DNA from: Limnobacter sp. SAORIC-580
Lineage (GTDB): Bacteria; Pseudomonadota; Gammaproteobacteria; Burkholderiales; Burkholderiaceae_B
DNA length: 64,000 nt
Assembly (NCBI RefSeq): GCF_013004065.1
Contig: NZ_CP053084.1
Span: 3,233,223 to 3,297,222 of the forward strand
Direction of reading: 5' to 3'
A program made the translations under genes and the position numbers. Under the pieces are notes generated by a model. It ran no database searches. It was not told where the DNA came from and saw nothing but the letters and a program-made list of their open reading frames with translations. The first letter of the stretch is position 1; each line of letters begins with the position of its first letter. Positions 45,839-54,385 of this stretch are shown here, piece by piece.

Positions 45839-47680
45839 TCAGGCCGCCAAGCGGCTTGCGATTTGTGCTTTGGTTTCTTCCAGTTGAGCTGGCAGGTTGT
45901 ACTTCAGTTTCTCGAACAATTCAGCGTGCAGATTCAACTCTTCAAGCCAAGCCGCTTTATCAATCGCGGTGATAGAGTCGAACTGCTCTTTACTGAACTC
46001 CAGACCATCCCAAGAAATGTCGTCGTAGCTCGGTGAGGTGCCAAATACATGGTCAACGCCCTTGCCTTTGCCCTCAACTCGCTCCAAGGCCCATGCCAGT
46101 ACTCGCATGTTCTCGCCAAAACCAGGCCAAATGAATTTGCCATCTGCATCGGTACGGAACCAGTTTACGCAGAAAATGCTGGGCAACTTGGCACCAGACG
46201 ACTCCAGCTTCTTGCCCAAATCGAGCCAGTGCTGGAAGTAGTCAGACATGTTGTAACCACAGAATGGCAGCATGGCGAACGGATCGCGACGAACCACACC
46301 TTGCTGACCGAAAGCCGCCGCTGTGGTTTCTGAACCCATGGTGGCTGCCATGTAAACACCTTCAACCCAATTGCGGGCTTCGGTAACCAGCGGAACGGTG
46401 GTTGAACGACGACCACCAAAAATGAAAGCGTCGATTTCAACACCTGCTGGGTTGTCCCAGTTGTTGTCGATCACAGGGTTTTGTTCTGCGGCCACGGTAA
46501 AGCGGGCGTTGGGGTGAGAGGCCTTGCGACCACAATCCGGTGTCCAGTCCTGACCAGTCCAGTCGACCAAGTGCGCAGGCGCTTCTTTGGACAAGCCTTC
46601 CCACCACACATCGCCATCATCTGTCAGAGCGACGTTGGTGAAAATCACATTGGCGTTCAGTGAAGCCATGCAGTTGGAGTTGGTTTTGGTGTTGGTGCCG
46701 GGGGCCACGCCAAAATAACCCGCTTCCGGGTTAATGGCGCGAAGCTTACCGTTTGCATCGGGCTTGATCCAGGCAATGTCGTCACCAATGGTGGTAACAG
46801 TCCAGCCCTTCATGGATGCGGGTGGAATTAACATGGCGAAGTTGGTTTTGCCGCAAGCCGAGGGAAAGGCTGCAGCCACATGGTACTTCTTGCCCTCTGG
46901 GTTGGTAACACCCAGAATCAGCATGTGCTCGGCCAACCAGCCTTGATCGCGACCCATGGTAGAGGCAATACGCAAAGCCAGGCATTTCTTGCCCAGCAAG
47001 GCGTTACCGCCGTAACCGGAACCATAAGACCAGATTTCACGAGTTTCAGGGTAGTGAACAATGTACTTGGTAGTTGGGTTGCAAGGCCAGGCAACGTCTT
47101 TCTGGCCAGCTTCCAAGGGCGCGCCCACTGTGTGTACGCAAGGCACAAATTCGCCGTTTTCGCCCAGCACGTCATACACAGCTTTGCCCATGCGCGTCAT
47201 CATGCGCATGTTCACAACCACGTAGGCGGAATCAGACAATTCAACACCAATGTGCGCAATTGGACTGCCCAATGGGCCCATGGAGAACGGAACCACATAC
47301 AAAGTGCGACCACGCATGGAGCCCTTGAACAAACCGTTCAAGGTAGCTCGCATTTTTGCGGGATCTTCCCAGTTGTTGGTGGGGCCTGCATCTTCTTTCT
47401 TTTCAGAGCAGATGTAGGTACGGTCTTCCACGCGGGCCACGTCTGAAGGATCAGACCAGGCCAGGTAAGAGTTGGGGCGCTTTTCAGGGTTGAGTTTGCG
47501 CAGTGTTCCTGCTTCAACCATTTCTGCGCAAAGGCGATCGTACTCTTCTTGTGAACCATCGCACCACACAATATTCTTGGGCTCGGTAAGGGCAGCAATT
47601 TCTTGCACCCAGGCCACAAGTTTCTTGTGCTTGACATACGATGGCACGGTCTGGCTGACCATAGACAGCACTGCACTCAT
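45839..47680 (-). CDS. pckG: Phosphoenolpyruvate carboxykinase (GTP)
   Basis: 613 residues, the GTP-dependent type. Signature sequences include the [13 protein letters not shown] kinase-1a loop, [31 protein letters not shown], and the omega-loop region [24 protein letters not shown] with metal ligands. It converts oxaloacetate and GTP to phosphoenolpyruvate, CO2 and GDP, the first step of gluconeogenesis. GTP-type enzymes are common in betaproteobacteria, where E. coli uses the ATP type. It has its own terminator and a 258-bp upstream region, so it is probably monocistronic. Confidence 0.96.
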   Translation of the reverse strand: MSAVLSMVSQTVPSYVKHKKLVAWVQEIAALTEPKNIVWCDGSQEEYDRLCAEMVEAGTLRKLNPEKRPNSYLAWSDPSDVARVEDRTYICSEKKEDAGPTNNWEDPAKMRATLNGLFKGSMRGRTLYVVPFSMGPLGSPIAHIGVELSDSAYVVVNMRMMTRMGKAVYDVLGENGEFVPCVHTVGAPLEAGQKDVAWPCNPTTKYIVHYPETREIWSYGSGYGGNALLGKKCLALRIASTMGRDQGWLAEHMLILGVTNPEGKKYHVAAAFPSACGKTNFAMLIPPASMKGWTVTTIGDDIAWIKPDANGKLRAINPEAGYFGVAPGTNTKTNSNCMASLNANVIFTNVALTDDGDVWWEGLSKEAPAHLVDWTGQDWTPDCGRKASHPNARFTVAAEQNPVIDNNWDNPAGVEIDAFIFGGRRSTTVPLVTEARNWVEGVYMAATMGSETTAAAFGQQGVVRRDPFAMLPFCGYNMSDYFQHWLDLGKKLESSGAKLPSIFCVNWFRTDADGKFIWPGFGENMRVLAWALERVEGKGKGVDHVFGTSPSYDDISWDGLEFSKEQFDSITAIDKAAWLEELNLHAELFEKLKYNLPAQLEETKAQIASRLAA

Positions 47681-47938
47681 GCTAAAACCTCCAGATAGAC
47701 AAATGTAATTCTTTTGTGCGGGGGCTTTGGCGTTGCTCTACAGTGTGACCGGAACATGACACCAAGCACACGGGCGATCGATTTGTCGCTTATCCGCAAA
47801 CTTAGCCCTCGAGTTTAACATGTTGTAAGCAAACGGAAATAAGTTTTTCCTATAGGCATTATCGCCTAATCGCATACGGTGTTTGCTTTCCGACACAGGC
47901 CATGTAAAGTGGCGAAACTGCACGACTACGGAAACCTC

Positions 47939-48544
47939 ATGAAGCTGATTGCAATTTGCACGGGCCTGGTTGCCCCACTTGTCTATCGAACGGCATCGGG
48001 TGACATCAAAACCGAGGCAAGCGGGATCAAAAAACAGGCTGTAAGCACTGAACAAAACCCGATCCCCATTGAACTGAAAAAGCTGGGTCTGGAAGGCGAT
48101 GAGCAATGCAATTTGTCAGTGCATGGTGGATTGGACAAGGCCGTGTACATGATGCCCGCTGAGCACTATGAGTTTTGGAAAGCGCGCCGCCAGGAGAAAA
48201 ACCTGGACACCGATTTGCCCTGGGGATTTTTGGGCGAAAACCTGGTGGTGGAGGGTCTGGATGAAACCCAGGTGAGAATTGGAGATGAGTTTGAATTGGG
48301 AGAGGTTCGGCTGCGGGTCACCGACCCACGCGAGCCATGTCACAAGTTTGCCATTCGCATGGGTTTTGGCGCAGCCCCAAAACAAATGATTCAGCAGGGC
48401 AATTGCGGCTGGTATTTGCGCGTGGTGCAGGCAGGGCAGTTGCATGCGGGCATCGAATTAAAACACTTTGTCAACCCGCAGGGCAAGACTGTGCTTGAAT
48501 CGTTCCGCTATAAAACCCGCAAGGGGCAAATGGATTTGTTGTAA
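47939..48544 (+). CDS. MOSC-domain protein, YiiM-like
   Basis: 201 residues. The MOSC domain is shown by GLEGDEQCNLSVHGGLDKAVYMMPAEHYEFW, GFLGENLVVEGLDETQVRIGDEFELG, LRVTDPREPCHKFAIRMG with the conserved Cys that may carry a metal-bound sulfur or Moco, and GWYLRVVQ. MOSC proteins deliver sulfur or bind molybdenum cofactor; YiiM reduces N-hydroxylated compounds. The start ATG follows about 260 bp without genes that separate it from the divergent pckG. That interval has no feature I can name. Confidence 0.88.
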   Translation: MKLIAICTGLVAPLVYRTASGDIKTEASGIKKQAVSTEQNPIPIELKKLGLEGDEQCNLSVHGGLDKAVYMMPAEHYEFWKARRQEKNLDTDLPWGFLGENLVVEGLDETQVRIGDEFELGEVRLRVTDPREPCHKFAIRMGFGAAPKQMIQQGNCGWYLRVVQAGQLHAGIELKHFVNPQGKTVLESFRYKTRKGQMDLL

Positions 48545-48550
48545 CACCGC

Positions 48551-49579
48551 CTAGGCAGCCAGCTGTTTTTTCCAAACTTTGGCTTGCGCTTTGGCTGCGG
48601 GCAACACCAGTCGCCCCAAACGCTCAATCCACACGGGGTTGGGGTCGTAACCGTGGTGGGTCACAGCCAATGCCAAGGCCTCTTCATCCCAGCCGTCCTC
48701 GCAATACAAATCGAACAGCGCTTCAGCCAACACCGGGCTTCTGGGCAAAGCACGCAGCCACTGCTCGGCCTGCACAATCGCATCTCGCGAGCGACCGGCA
48801 TCGCGCAACATGCGAACTGCCACCACGGCTTCAAAATCATCAACGGCCGACTTCCTGAGCAGCTCGGCCAACAGGCGCTTTTCACCAAGATACTCAAGAA
48901 GTGCGCGAACGCGCAGCCTTCTCCACCGCTTGTCGAAAGAACGCCAACTTACATTGCTGGTGGGCTGCATTTCATTCATTTCATTGATTTCAAGTTCCAG
49001 CAAACCCAGCACGGTGTGGCGATCACACAAAGCGATTTGCTTCCACCACCAGGAAGGGTCTACCAGACCGGCCTGATCCAACATGGCCACCGGATACACC
49101 AGGTGCGCACGCTCAATGGGGTTTTCAATTCGCGCTGAGACAATGCTCAACCAGTCGCGCGTGAATTCGCGCACTGCCTTGAGCAACAAGCCATGCTTGT
49201 CATCGGCACCCTCGCAAATGGCCAGCAACTTTTGCAGCCCATGCGCGCCCAGTTCAACCAACAAATTGGGGTCGTGTTGGCGCTGCAATTCCGATTGCAG
49301 CCAGCCATCAAGAACCTGGGTGCGAATTGCTATTCGCTCGCAGGATTGCGCAGAGGGGCAACGCGCCTGACCAACAAAACGGTTAATCAGTTGTTTCAGC
49401 TTTCGTGGCCTGGACTTCAAGTCGGCTTCATCATTTGAGTCGAGAAGCTCACAACTGCTCTCCAAAAACTGGAATGCGCGGTGAAGATCGGGCAGATGCT
49501 GCGAAGCCCGCCCGAACCAGAGCATCCATTCCTGCCCACTGCGCGCTGCCAATGGGGAGTTGTGCTGTTCTTTTAGCAA
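48551..49579 (-). CDS. Helical-repeat protein of unknown function
   Basis: 342 residues, soluble, almost entirely predicted helical with Leu/Ala/Glu/Arg-rich amphipathic segments. The second half (VRALLEYLGEKRLLAELLRKSAVDDFEAVVAVRMLRDAGRSRDAIVQAEQWLRALPRSPVLAEALFDLYCEDG) looks like degenerate TPR or SEL1-type repeats. I do not recognise a family. It converges with the MOSC gene, 6 bp between stops, and starts about 50 bp from a small TIGR03643-like gene. It probably acts as a protein-interaction scaffold. Confidence 0.65.
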   Translation of the reverse strand: MLKEQHNSPLAARSGQEWMLWFGRASQHLPDLHRAFQFLESSCELLDSNDEADLKSRPRKLKQLINRFVGQARCPSAQSCERIAIRTQVLDGWLQSELQRQHDPNLLVELGAHGLQKLLAICEGADDKHGLLLKAVREFTRDWLSIVSARIENPIERAHLVYPVAMLDQAGLVDPSWWWKQIALCDRHTVLGLLELEINEMNEMQPTSNVSWRSFDKRWRRLRVRALLEYLGEKRLLAELLRKSAVDDFEAVVAVRMLRDAGRSRDAIVQAEQWLRALPRSPVLAEALFDLYCEDGWDEEALALAVTHHGYDPNPVWIERLGRLVLPAAKAQAKVWKKQLAA

Positions 49580-49631
49580 TTAAAACCTCCCTGTTCAAGC
49601 AGGTGCCTGGTTACTCAGTGAACGAACTCCA

Positions 49632-49901
49632 TCAGCGAATTTTGTAATGCCCCGGCGCATAGGCTTTGGTGCGAACAAAGCCACGCAACTTCAGGTGCTT
49701 GGTTTTGCGACCAGTGACACGCTCGCGCCACATTTTGAAGCTGCTGGCTTTCATGCTTGCGCGCATGAGTTCAATGGTTTGAGATTCATTCAAACCAAAT
49801 TGAAGTTCTATCGCTTCAAATGGTGTTCGATCTTCCCAGGCCATTTCTACAATGCGGGAAACATCTTCCTCGGACAACTTAAACTGCAAAGGCTTGGACA
49901 T
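49632..49901 (-). CDS. TIGR03643-family (DUF2805) small protein
   Basis: 89 residues, basic. LSEEDVSRIVEMAWEDRTPFEAIELQFGLNESQTIELMRASM looks like a helix-turn-helix-like pair, and SSFKMWRERVTGRKTKHLKLRG completes the known DUF2805 pattern. Function unknown; the basic C-terminus suggests nucleic-acid contact. It is divergent from the DUF1499 gene. Confidence 0.85.
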   Translation of the reverse strand: MSKPLQFKLSEEDVSRIVEMAWEDRTPFEAIELQFGLNESQTIELMRASMKASSFKMWRERVTGRKTKHLKLRGFVRTKAYAPGHYKIR

Positions 49902-49967
49902 CTGATCTCACTGACCGCTAAACTGGAGAAAATTCAACAATCAGTATATGACAGAAGGGGCTTTTAC

Positions 49968-50429
49968 GTGAAAAGAGCATTGCTCAGCTTGATCGTGTTG
50001 ATCACATTGGTAATCATCGTTTTCTTTGGCCTTGGCCTGTACTCAGAAACCGGTGCGCCCCCCGGACTGGCCAATGGGCAGTTGGCACCCTGCCCAAACA
50101 AACCCAACTGTGTAAGCAGCGAGAGTTCTCCGTCGGATGATCACTCCATCGCCGCCTTGCCGATCACGCCAGGCATGGGAGAAGAACCTTTGCTGAAGGT
50201 GAAAGAAGTCATCGAACTCTTGGGCGGCGATGTAAACTTTTCCAATGATCAATACATGGCCAGCACTTTCACAAGCGATCTTTTCGGCTTTGTGGACGAT
50301 GTGGAATTTCGCATAGACCAGGGCAGTGGATTACTTCATGTTCGTTCGGCCTCGCGGGTTGGATACAGCGACCTGGACGCAAACCGCAAACGTGTAGAGC
50401 AAATACGGGTGCTTTTAAGCACGAACTAG
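49968..50429 (+). CDS. DUF1499-family membrane-anchored protein
   Basis: 153 residues. A GTG start with AAGGGG seven bases upstream opens a protein with one N-terminal hydrophobic anchor (about 4-25). The DUF1499 domain follows: APCPNKPNCVSSE near residue 45 (two Cys), then YMASTFTSDLFGFVDDVEFRI and LLHVRSASRVGYSDLDANRKRVEQIR. The function of this envelope family is unknown. The longer open frame upstream has no conserved sequence. Confidence 0.85.
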   Translation: MKRALLSLIVLITLVIIVFFGLGLYSETGAPPGLANGQLAPCPNKPNCVSSESSPSDDHSIAALPITPGMGEEPLLKVKEVIELLGGDVNFSNDQYMASTFTSDLFGFVDDVEFRIDQGSGLLHVRSASRVGYSDLDANRKRVEQIRVLLSTN

Positions 50430-50495
50430 GGTAATTACCCACGAAACTTTCCTATTTTTTATTGGGTAGTTCAAAAGTGTGGTCCCTCGTACGGG

Positions 50496-50517
50496 TGACA
50501 AAGTGTAAAGTGGTTAC
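50496..50517 (+). promoter_or_regulatory. Sequence element related to the cluster A leaders
   Basis: TGACAAAGTGTAAAGTGGTTAC lies about 32-53 bp upstream of the GAF/PAS gene in that gene's orientation. It shares AGTGTAAAGT and a preceding TGACA with the leader at 8951-8984. It might be a regulator site; the match is short. Confidence 0.35.
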
Positions 50518-50548
50518 CGAGAGGAAAAGGGACGGAGACACTTCCACA

Positions 50549-52927
50549 ATGAGCAGTCCAAAAGAAATCAACGAGGCGGTCAGGCTCACCGAGCTTTACC
50601 AACTTGATATTCTGGACACGGAAAAAGAAGAGTACTTTGAAGCGCTAGTGGACCTGGGTTTGTCAGCGTTCAATTGCGCATTCTGCTTCATTGCATTTGT
50701 AGATTCTGATCGACTTTGGTTTAAAGCAAAACGCGGTTTCGAAGTCAAGGAAGTTCCACGCGACCTTTCCATTTGTTCTCACACCATTCAACATGATCAA
50801 CCGCATGTCATCAACGACTGCCTTGAACACCCAGTGTTCCAGACCAACCCCCTGGTACTTGGCAGCCCCTGGATTCGCGCTTATTTGGGAATCCCCATTC
50901 GCTCGGTGAACAGCAACAACATTGGCACATTTTGCCTGCTCGACAACACTGCGAGAACCTGGACAAAATCTGAAGTGTCCGTTGCAATTGCCTTGGCCAA
51001 ATTGGTTGAACACAGTCTTGTTGAGCGTGCACTGAAAGCCAAAGAATCAAACGAATTGAATTCCAAACAACAACACAACTACAACAATCAAGGTTTGGGT
51101 AGCTGGAAGAACACAGATCACGGTGGGCTGATCGAACTGTCGCCCTCCATGGAAAAATGGCTCAACCTTTCGCAAACCCGTGTGGTACAGGCCAGCTGGT
51201 TCCATAACTTACCAATCGACGAAGACCGGGAAATGGTCGAGAAAGCGCGACTTAAACGCGATGGAAATGCGTTTGTGTATCGCGTCCGTTTGCCCAGCGG
51301 CGACATTGTGCGCTTTGAAGAACAGGTTTATGACAGCGGCAACGCAGGTGACACACGCTTGTTTGGTTTGGTGAAAAAAATTAGCGAACCTGCGCTGGAA
51401 GCCCTTCACCAAGAAGTGTCAAACGATTCCGACAGTTTGTCGCGCATGGAGCCCCATCTGGACCTGAAAAAGTTTCCCAAGTCTTTTTTGAGGGAAACCG
51501 TGAAAGGCCGGCTCGCACTCGATCACCAGGGATTAATCACCGGCCTGGCCAGCGCAGGTGATGAAGAGTTCACAAAAATAAAACTCAAGGAAAGTTTTAT
51601 TGATTTGCTTTACGGCGAAGACCAAGAAACGTTCTCGAAAATCCTGAATCAATGCCTGAAAAGCAATTTGCCCTCGGAAGCTTGGGTGCGCCTGAACTTT
51701 CAGGATGAAAACAGCACTTGGCTGCGCATGGAGCTTTGCCCGAAAAAGGGATTCACTGCATTCAAAAAACCATCGGTGATCGCCAATTTTACGGCGATGA
51801 TCAACAAATCGTCTTCGGTTCAAAAATCTATTTTTGATGAAAGTCTTTTGAATTTGACCGGTACTCTGGCCAAAGTGGGCGGCTGGTATTACCACCTCGA
51901 AAGTGGATCGCTTAAAACCACTGAAATGCTGCGCGAGGTATTGGGCTCCAACAAAGACTCGCTCAATTCGATTTTTCACCTCAGCTCCATTCTCTCCAGG
52001 TTGTCTGGCCGCAATATCGCGGTGCTTTTTATTGAATGCATCAACAACCGTAAACCGGCCAGCCTTGAGTTTGAAGCACTCGGGCAACACGAGAAAAAGA
52101 AATGGTTTCGCATGATGATTCGCCCCTCCATCAGCGACGAGGGCGTACCGATGGGACTGTACGGCTCAATTGTCGACATCTCTGAGACGCGCCGAGTGGA
52201 GCAATCACTTGAAAAGAATCTGCTGACCTACAACCTGATTGTCGACAACCTTACCGATGGTCTTGTTGAAATCGACTCTAGCCTGAATGTCAGCTTTGTG
52301 AACCGAAATGCAAAAAGCCTGCTGCAAAAAGACAAAGAACTTTTTGTCCATGCAATGCCCTTGAATGAATTGATTCCGGACCTGGACAAAAACCAGTTTG
52401 CATCTTTGCTGGAGACAGTCAACCAAGTGGGCTTCTCCAAATCTGTTGAACAGTTTGTGGGATTCATCAAACGCTGGATTTCATTGCGTGTCTTCAAATC
52501 GGGCACTGGTTATACCATCCTGATCAAAGACATCACCAAGCGCAAAAATCAAAGCAGCGATTTGTACATGCTGAATTCAGCGATTGAACAGATACGCGAA
52601 GTCATCATGGTGACCAACGACATTCGCAACACCAAAGATCCATTTGGTTTGTTGTATGTGAATTCGGCATTCGAGACATTTGTGGGCCAGGGGCGAGACA
52701 AGTGGTTGGGGCGCAATCCATATCACCTCATCCACGGTCGCATCCCGACAAGGCACTATCGCCAGTTGCTTGTCGGGTTTCTAAGTCACCAAAAAATTCT
52801 TGTAAAAACAGAATACGAGATCAACCCGGACAACAAAGTACCTTGCGACATTCTGATTTCACCATTTCTGGACACTGCGCGAAACGCGCCTTGTTTCCTG
52901 ATTGTGTTCCGGGTTTTTGAGAACTGA
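50549..52927 (+). CDS. GAF and multi-PAS sensory protein without recognisable output domain
   Basis: 792 residues, cytoplasmic. A GAF domain (about 1-160) carries the typical LYQLDILDTEKEEYFEALVDL, FCFIAFVDSDRLWFKAKRGF and IRAYLGIPIRSVNSNNIGTFCLLD. Several PAS-like units follow: about 180-290, 310-420, 440-560 (ending YGSIVDISETRRVEQSLEKN), 570-680 (ending ILIKDITKRKNQ) and 685-792 (a flavin-PAS-like FGLLYVNSAFETFVGQGRDKWLGRNP, but lacking the LOV Cys motif). There is no HisKA, GGDEF, EAL or HTH; the gene stops right after the last PAS. It may pass signals by protein contact to the kinase at 54386. The start is an ATG with GGAG about 12 bases upstream, so not strongly fixed. Confidence 0.8.
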   Translation: MSSPKEINEAVRLTELYQLDILDTEKEEYFEALVDLGLSAFNCAFCFIAFVDSDRLWFKAKRGFEVKEVPRDLSICSHTIQHDQPHVINDCLEHPVFQTNPLVLGSPWIRAYLGIPIRSVNSNNIGTFCLLDNTARTWTKSEVSVAIALAKLVEHSLVERALKAKESNELNSKQQHNYNNQGLGSWKNTDHGGLIELSPSMEKWLNLSQTRVVQASWFHNLPIDEDREMVEKARLKRDGNAFVYRVRLPSGDIVRFEEQVYDSGNAGDTRLFGLVKKISEPALEALHQEVSNDSDSLSRMEPHLDLKKFPKSFLRETVKGRLALDHQGLITGLASAGDEEFTKIKLKESFIDLLYGEDQETFSKILNQCLKSNLPSEAWVRLNFQDENSTWLRMELCPKKGFTAFKKPSVIANFTAMINKSSSVQKSIFDESLLNLTGTLAKVGGWYYHLESGSLKTTEMLREVLGSNKDSLNSIFHLSSILSRLSGRNIAVLFIECINNRKPASLEFEALGQHEKKKWFRMMIRPSISDEGVPMGLYGSIVDISETRRVEQSLEKNLLTYNLIVDNLTDGLVEIDSSLNVSFVNRNAKSLLQKDKELFVHAMPLNELIPDLDKNQFASLLETVNQVGFSKSVEQFVGFIKRWISLRVFKSGTGYTILIKDITKRKNQSSDLYMLNSAIEQIREVIMVTNDIRNTKDPFGLLYVNSAFETFVGQGRDKWLGRNPYHLIHGRIPTRHYRQLLVGFLSHQKILVKTEYEINPDNKVPCDILISPFLDTARNAPCFLIVFRVFEN

Positions 52928-52940
52928 GTGAAAGCCGGGC

Positions 52941-53453
52941 TTAGGCCAGCGTAGCACCAAGGCTTGAATGCTGAGTGCGTGGCGCAAACACCATCGCATG
53001 AATGGTTTTGACCAGATTGGTCATTGTCTCTGCGGTGTCTTTGCGCAAAAACCGCGCTGGCTGTATAGCGTCTGAGCGGTGCTCCGCAAGGCTTTCAGCA
53101 AGCTCCAGGCTTTCCAGATTACAAGACATGTAAGACACTGGCACAGCATGCACATACCTGCTGTAGAACACCAGAATGTCTTGCAAATCGTCATGGGCAT
53201 TGTCGGGAAAATGGAGATCTGACAACACGGCAGAAGGCAAAGGCCGCAAGCCCCGTTCAGCTTGATTGAACGCTGCACGGATATCACCGAAGCGCTCAAA
53301 CACCGTCAGCGAAATGGACAGATAAGTCACCTTGGCAATTTCTTCAATGGCCTCTTCCACCACAAGCCGGTAGAACGGTGAATCTTCAGCGACCCAGACT
53401 TCCAGTGGTTTTGATTCCGACTCACTCACAACATTCACCTGGCCAAACGGCAT
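52941..53453 (-). CDS. Stand-alone receiver-domain protein, divergent
   Basis: 170 residues. A receiver fold is indicated by VWVAEDSPFYRLVVEEAI (acidic pair E23, D24), a phosphoacceptor Asp in AVLSDLHFPD (D79), a Ser-containing segment VPVSYMSCN (Thr/Ser position) and K138 in RFLRKDT. No output domain is attached. The spacing between the second and third motifs is longer than in CheY. It is on the opposite strand to its neighbours, sitting between the GAF/PAS gene and the NarL-type regulator. It may act as a phosphate sink or partner for the hybrid kinase; this is inference. Confidence 0.7.
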   Translation of the reverse strand: MPFGQVNVVSESESKPLEVWVAEDSPFYRLVVEEAIEEIAKVTYLSISLTVFERFGDIRAAFNQAERGLRPLPSAVLSDLHFPDNAHDDLQDILVFYSRYVHAVPVSYMSCNLESLELAESLAEHRSDAIQPARFLRKDTAETMTNLVKTIHAMVFAPRTQHSSLGATLA

Positions 53454-53512
53454 TTAGACTCAATACCGTTAGGTTAGTGGATGGCAGGTTTGGCACCATC
53501 AACACAAAGAGA

Positions 53513-53520
53513 CCCCCCCC
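53513..53520. repeat. C8 homopolymer tract upstream of the response regulator
   Basis: Eight consecutive C in the 221-bp intergenic region between the stand-alone receiver gene (start 53453) and the NarL-type regulator (start 53675). Long C runs are rare here and can slip in replication. It lies about 155 bp before the regulator start. I see no clear promoter hexamers beside it. Confidence 0.6.
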
Positions 53521-53674
53521 TATTTGAGGGAGAAATCATTTCGTACCCGCACGCTTCAAATGAAGCCATCCTCCAAATGAAGGGGCATCGCTTCGAGGGT
53601 TCACACGTAAGATTATTCAAACATATCGGTAATACCGGTTTTTATTTTTGGCAAACAAATTGGGAGGTTGCCGA

Positions 53675-54349
53675 ATGAACCCCAACGCTGTACTTTTGAT
53701 TGAAGATCATCCACTGGTGTCCATGATGCTGGCTGACATGCTGACCGAGCATGCACCAGACCTGAGTGTGCTCAAAGTGCCCACCATTCAGGCCAGTGAA
53801 CAGCACATTCATGAGAATCCGCGCCTCGTCATCTTTGATCTGAACTTGCCCGACTGCGAAGGCGTCGCCTCTGCCAGACGCGTACGCGACCTGTTCCCGT
53901 TCTCGCAACTGCTGGCATTTACGGGCACCACACACGACGACATCCTCCAGGAACTGGACGAAATGGAAATTCCTTGTGTGCGAAAATCTGCCGATTACCA
54001 TGAACTGTTGGATGCAGTCATGAAAGGGTTGATGGCCACAGGCGTGAGTTGCCAGGAAGGAATGAGTGCGGACAAAATGAAGTCCAAAAACGAGTTTCAA
54101 TCCAACATCATTGCGCCAGGCTCCAAAAAACCACTGACTTGGCGACAAGTTGAAATCATGCGTCGCATTGCTGTGGGAATGACCGCAAAAGAGGCTGCCC
54201 GCGACATGAACTTGAGTCCTGAGACTGTTCGCGCCCACATGCGTGAAGTCCTTGTTAGACTAGGCGCTCAGAATCGAGCCCATGCAGTGTCTATTTTCAC
54301 CAAGGCAGAACGACAATCGCGGTTACTTGAAGAAGCGCAAAGTCACTGA
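53675..54349 (+). CDS. NarL/FixJ-type response regulator, copy 1
   Basis: 224 residues. Receiver (about 1-120): LLIEDHPLVSMML, phosphoacceptor D55 in LVIFDLNLPD, Thr in AFTGT and K104. The LuxR-type HTH is at the C-terminus (PLTWRQVEIMRRIAVGMTAKEAARDMNLSPETVRAHMREVLVRLGAQNRAHAVSI). The ATG at 53675 follows GGGAGG by seven bases. The hybrid kinase gene starts 36 bp downstream, so the pair should be co-transcribed. It is paralogous to the regulator at 58602-59258 (shared PLTWRQVEIMR and domain lengths). Confidence 0.92.
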   Translation: MNPNAVLLIEDHPLVSMMLADMLTEHAPDLSVLKVPTIQASEQHIHENPRLVIFDLNLPDCEGVASARRVRDLFPFSQLLAFTGTTHDDILQELDEMEIPCVRKSADYHELLDAVMKGLMATGVSCQEGMSADKMKSKNEFQSNIIAPGSKKPLTWRQVEIMRRIAVGMTAKEAARDMNLSPETVRAHMREVLVRLGAQNRAHAVSIFTKAERQSRLLEEAQSH

Positions 54350-54385
54350 ACCTGGGCCGAACAATACCAATAACAAGGCTGGCCC

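Noticed and set aside
53481..53678. 65-codon frame upstream of the NarL-type regulator
   Set aside because: It runs through the C8 tract, has no family similarity and overlaps the regulator ribosome binding site; probably noncoding.
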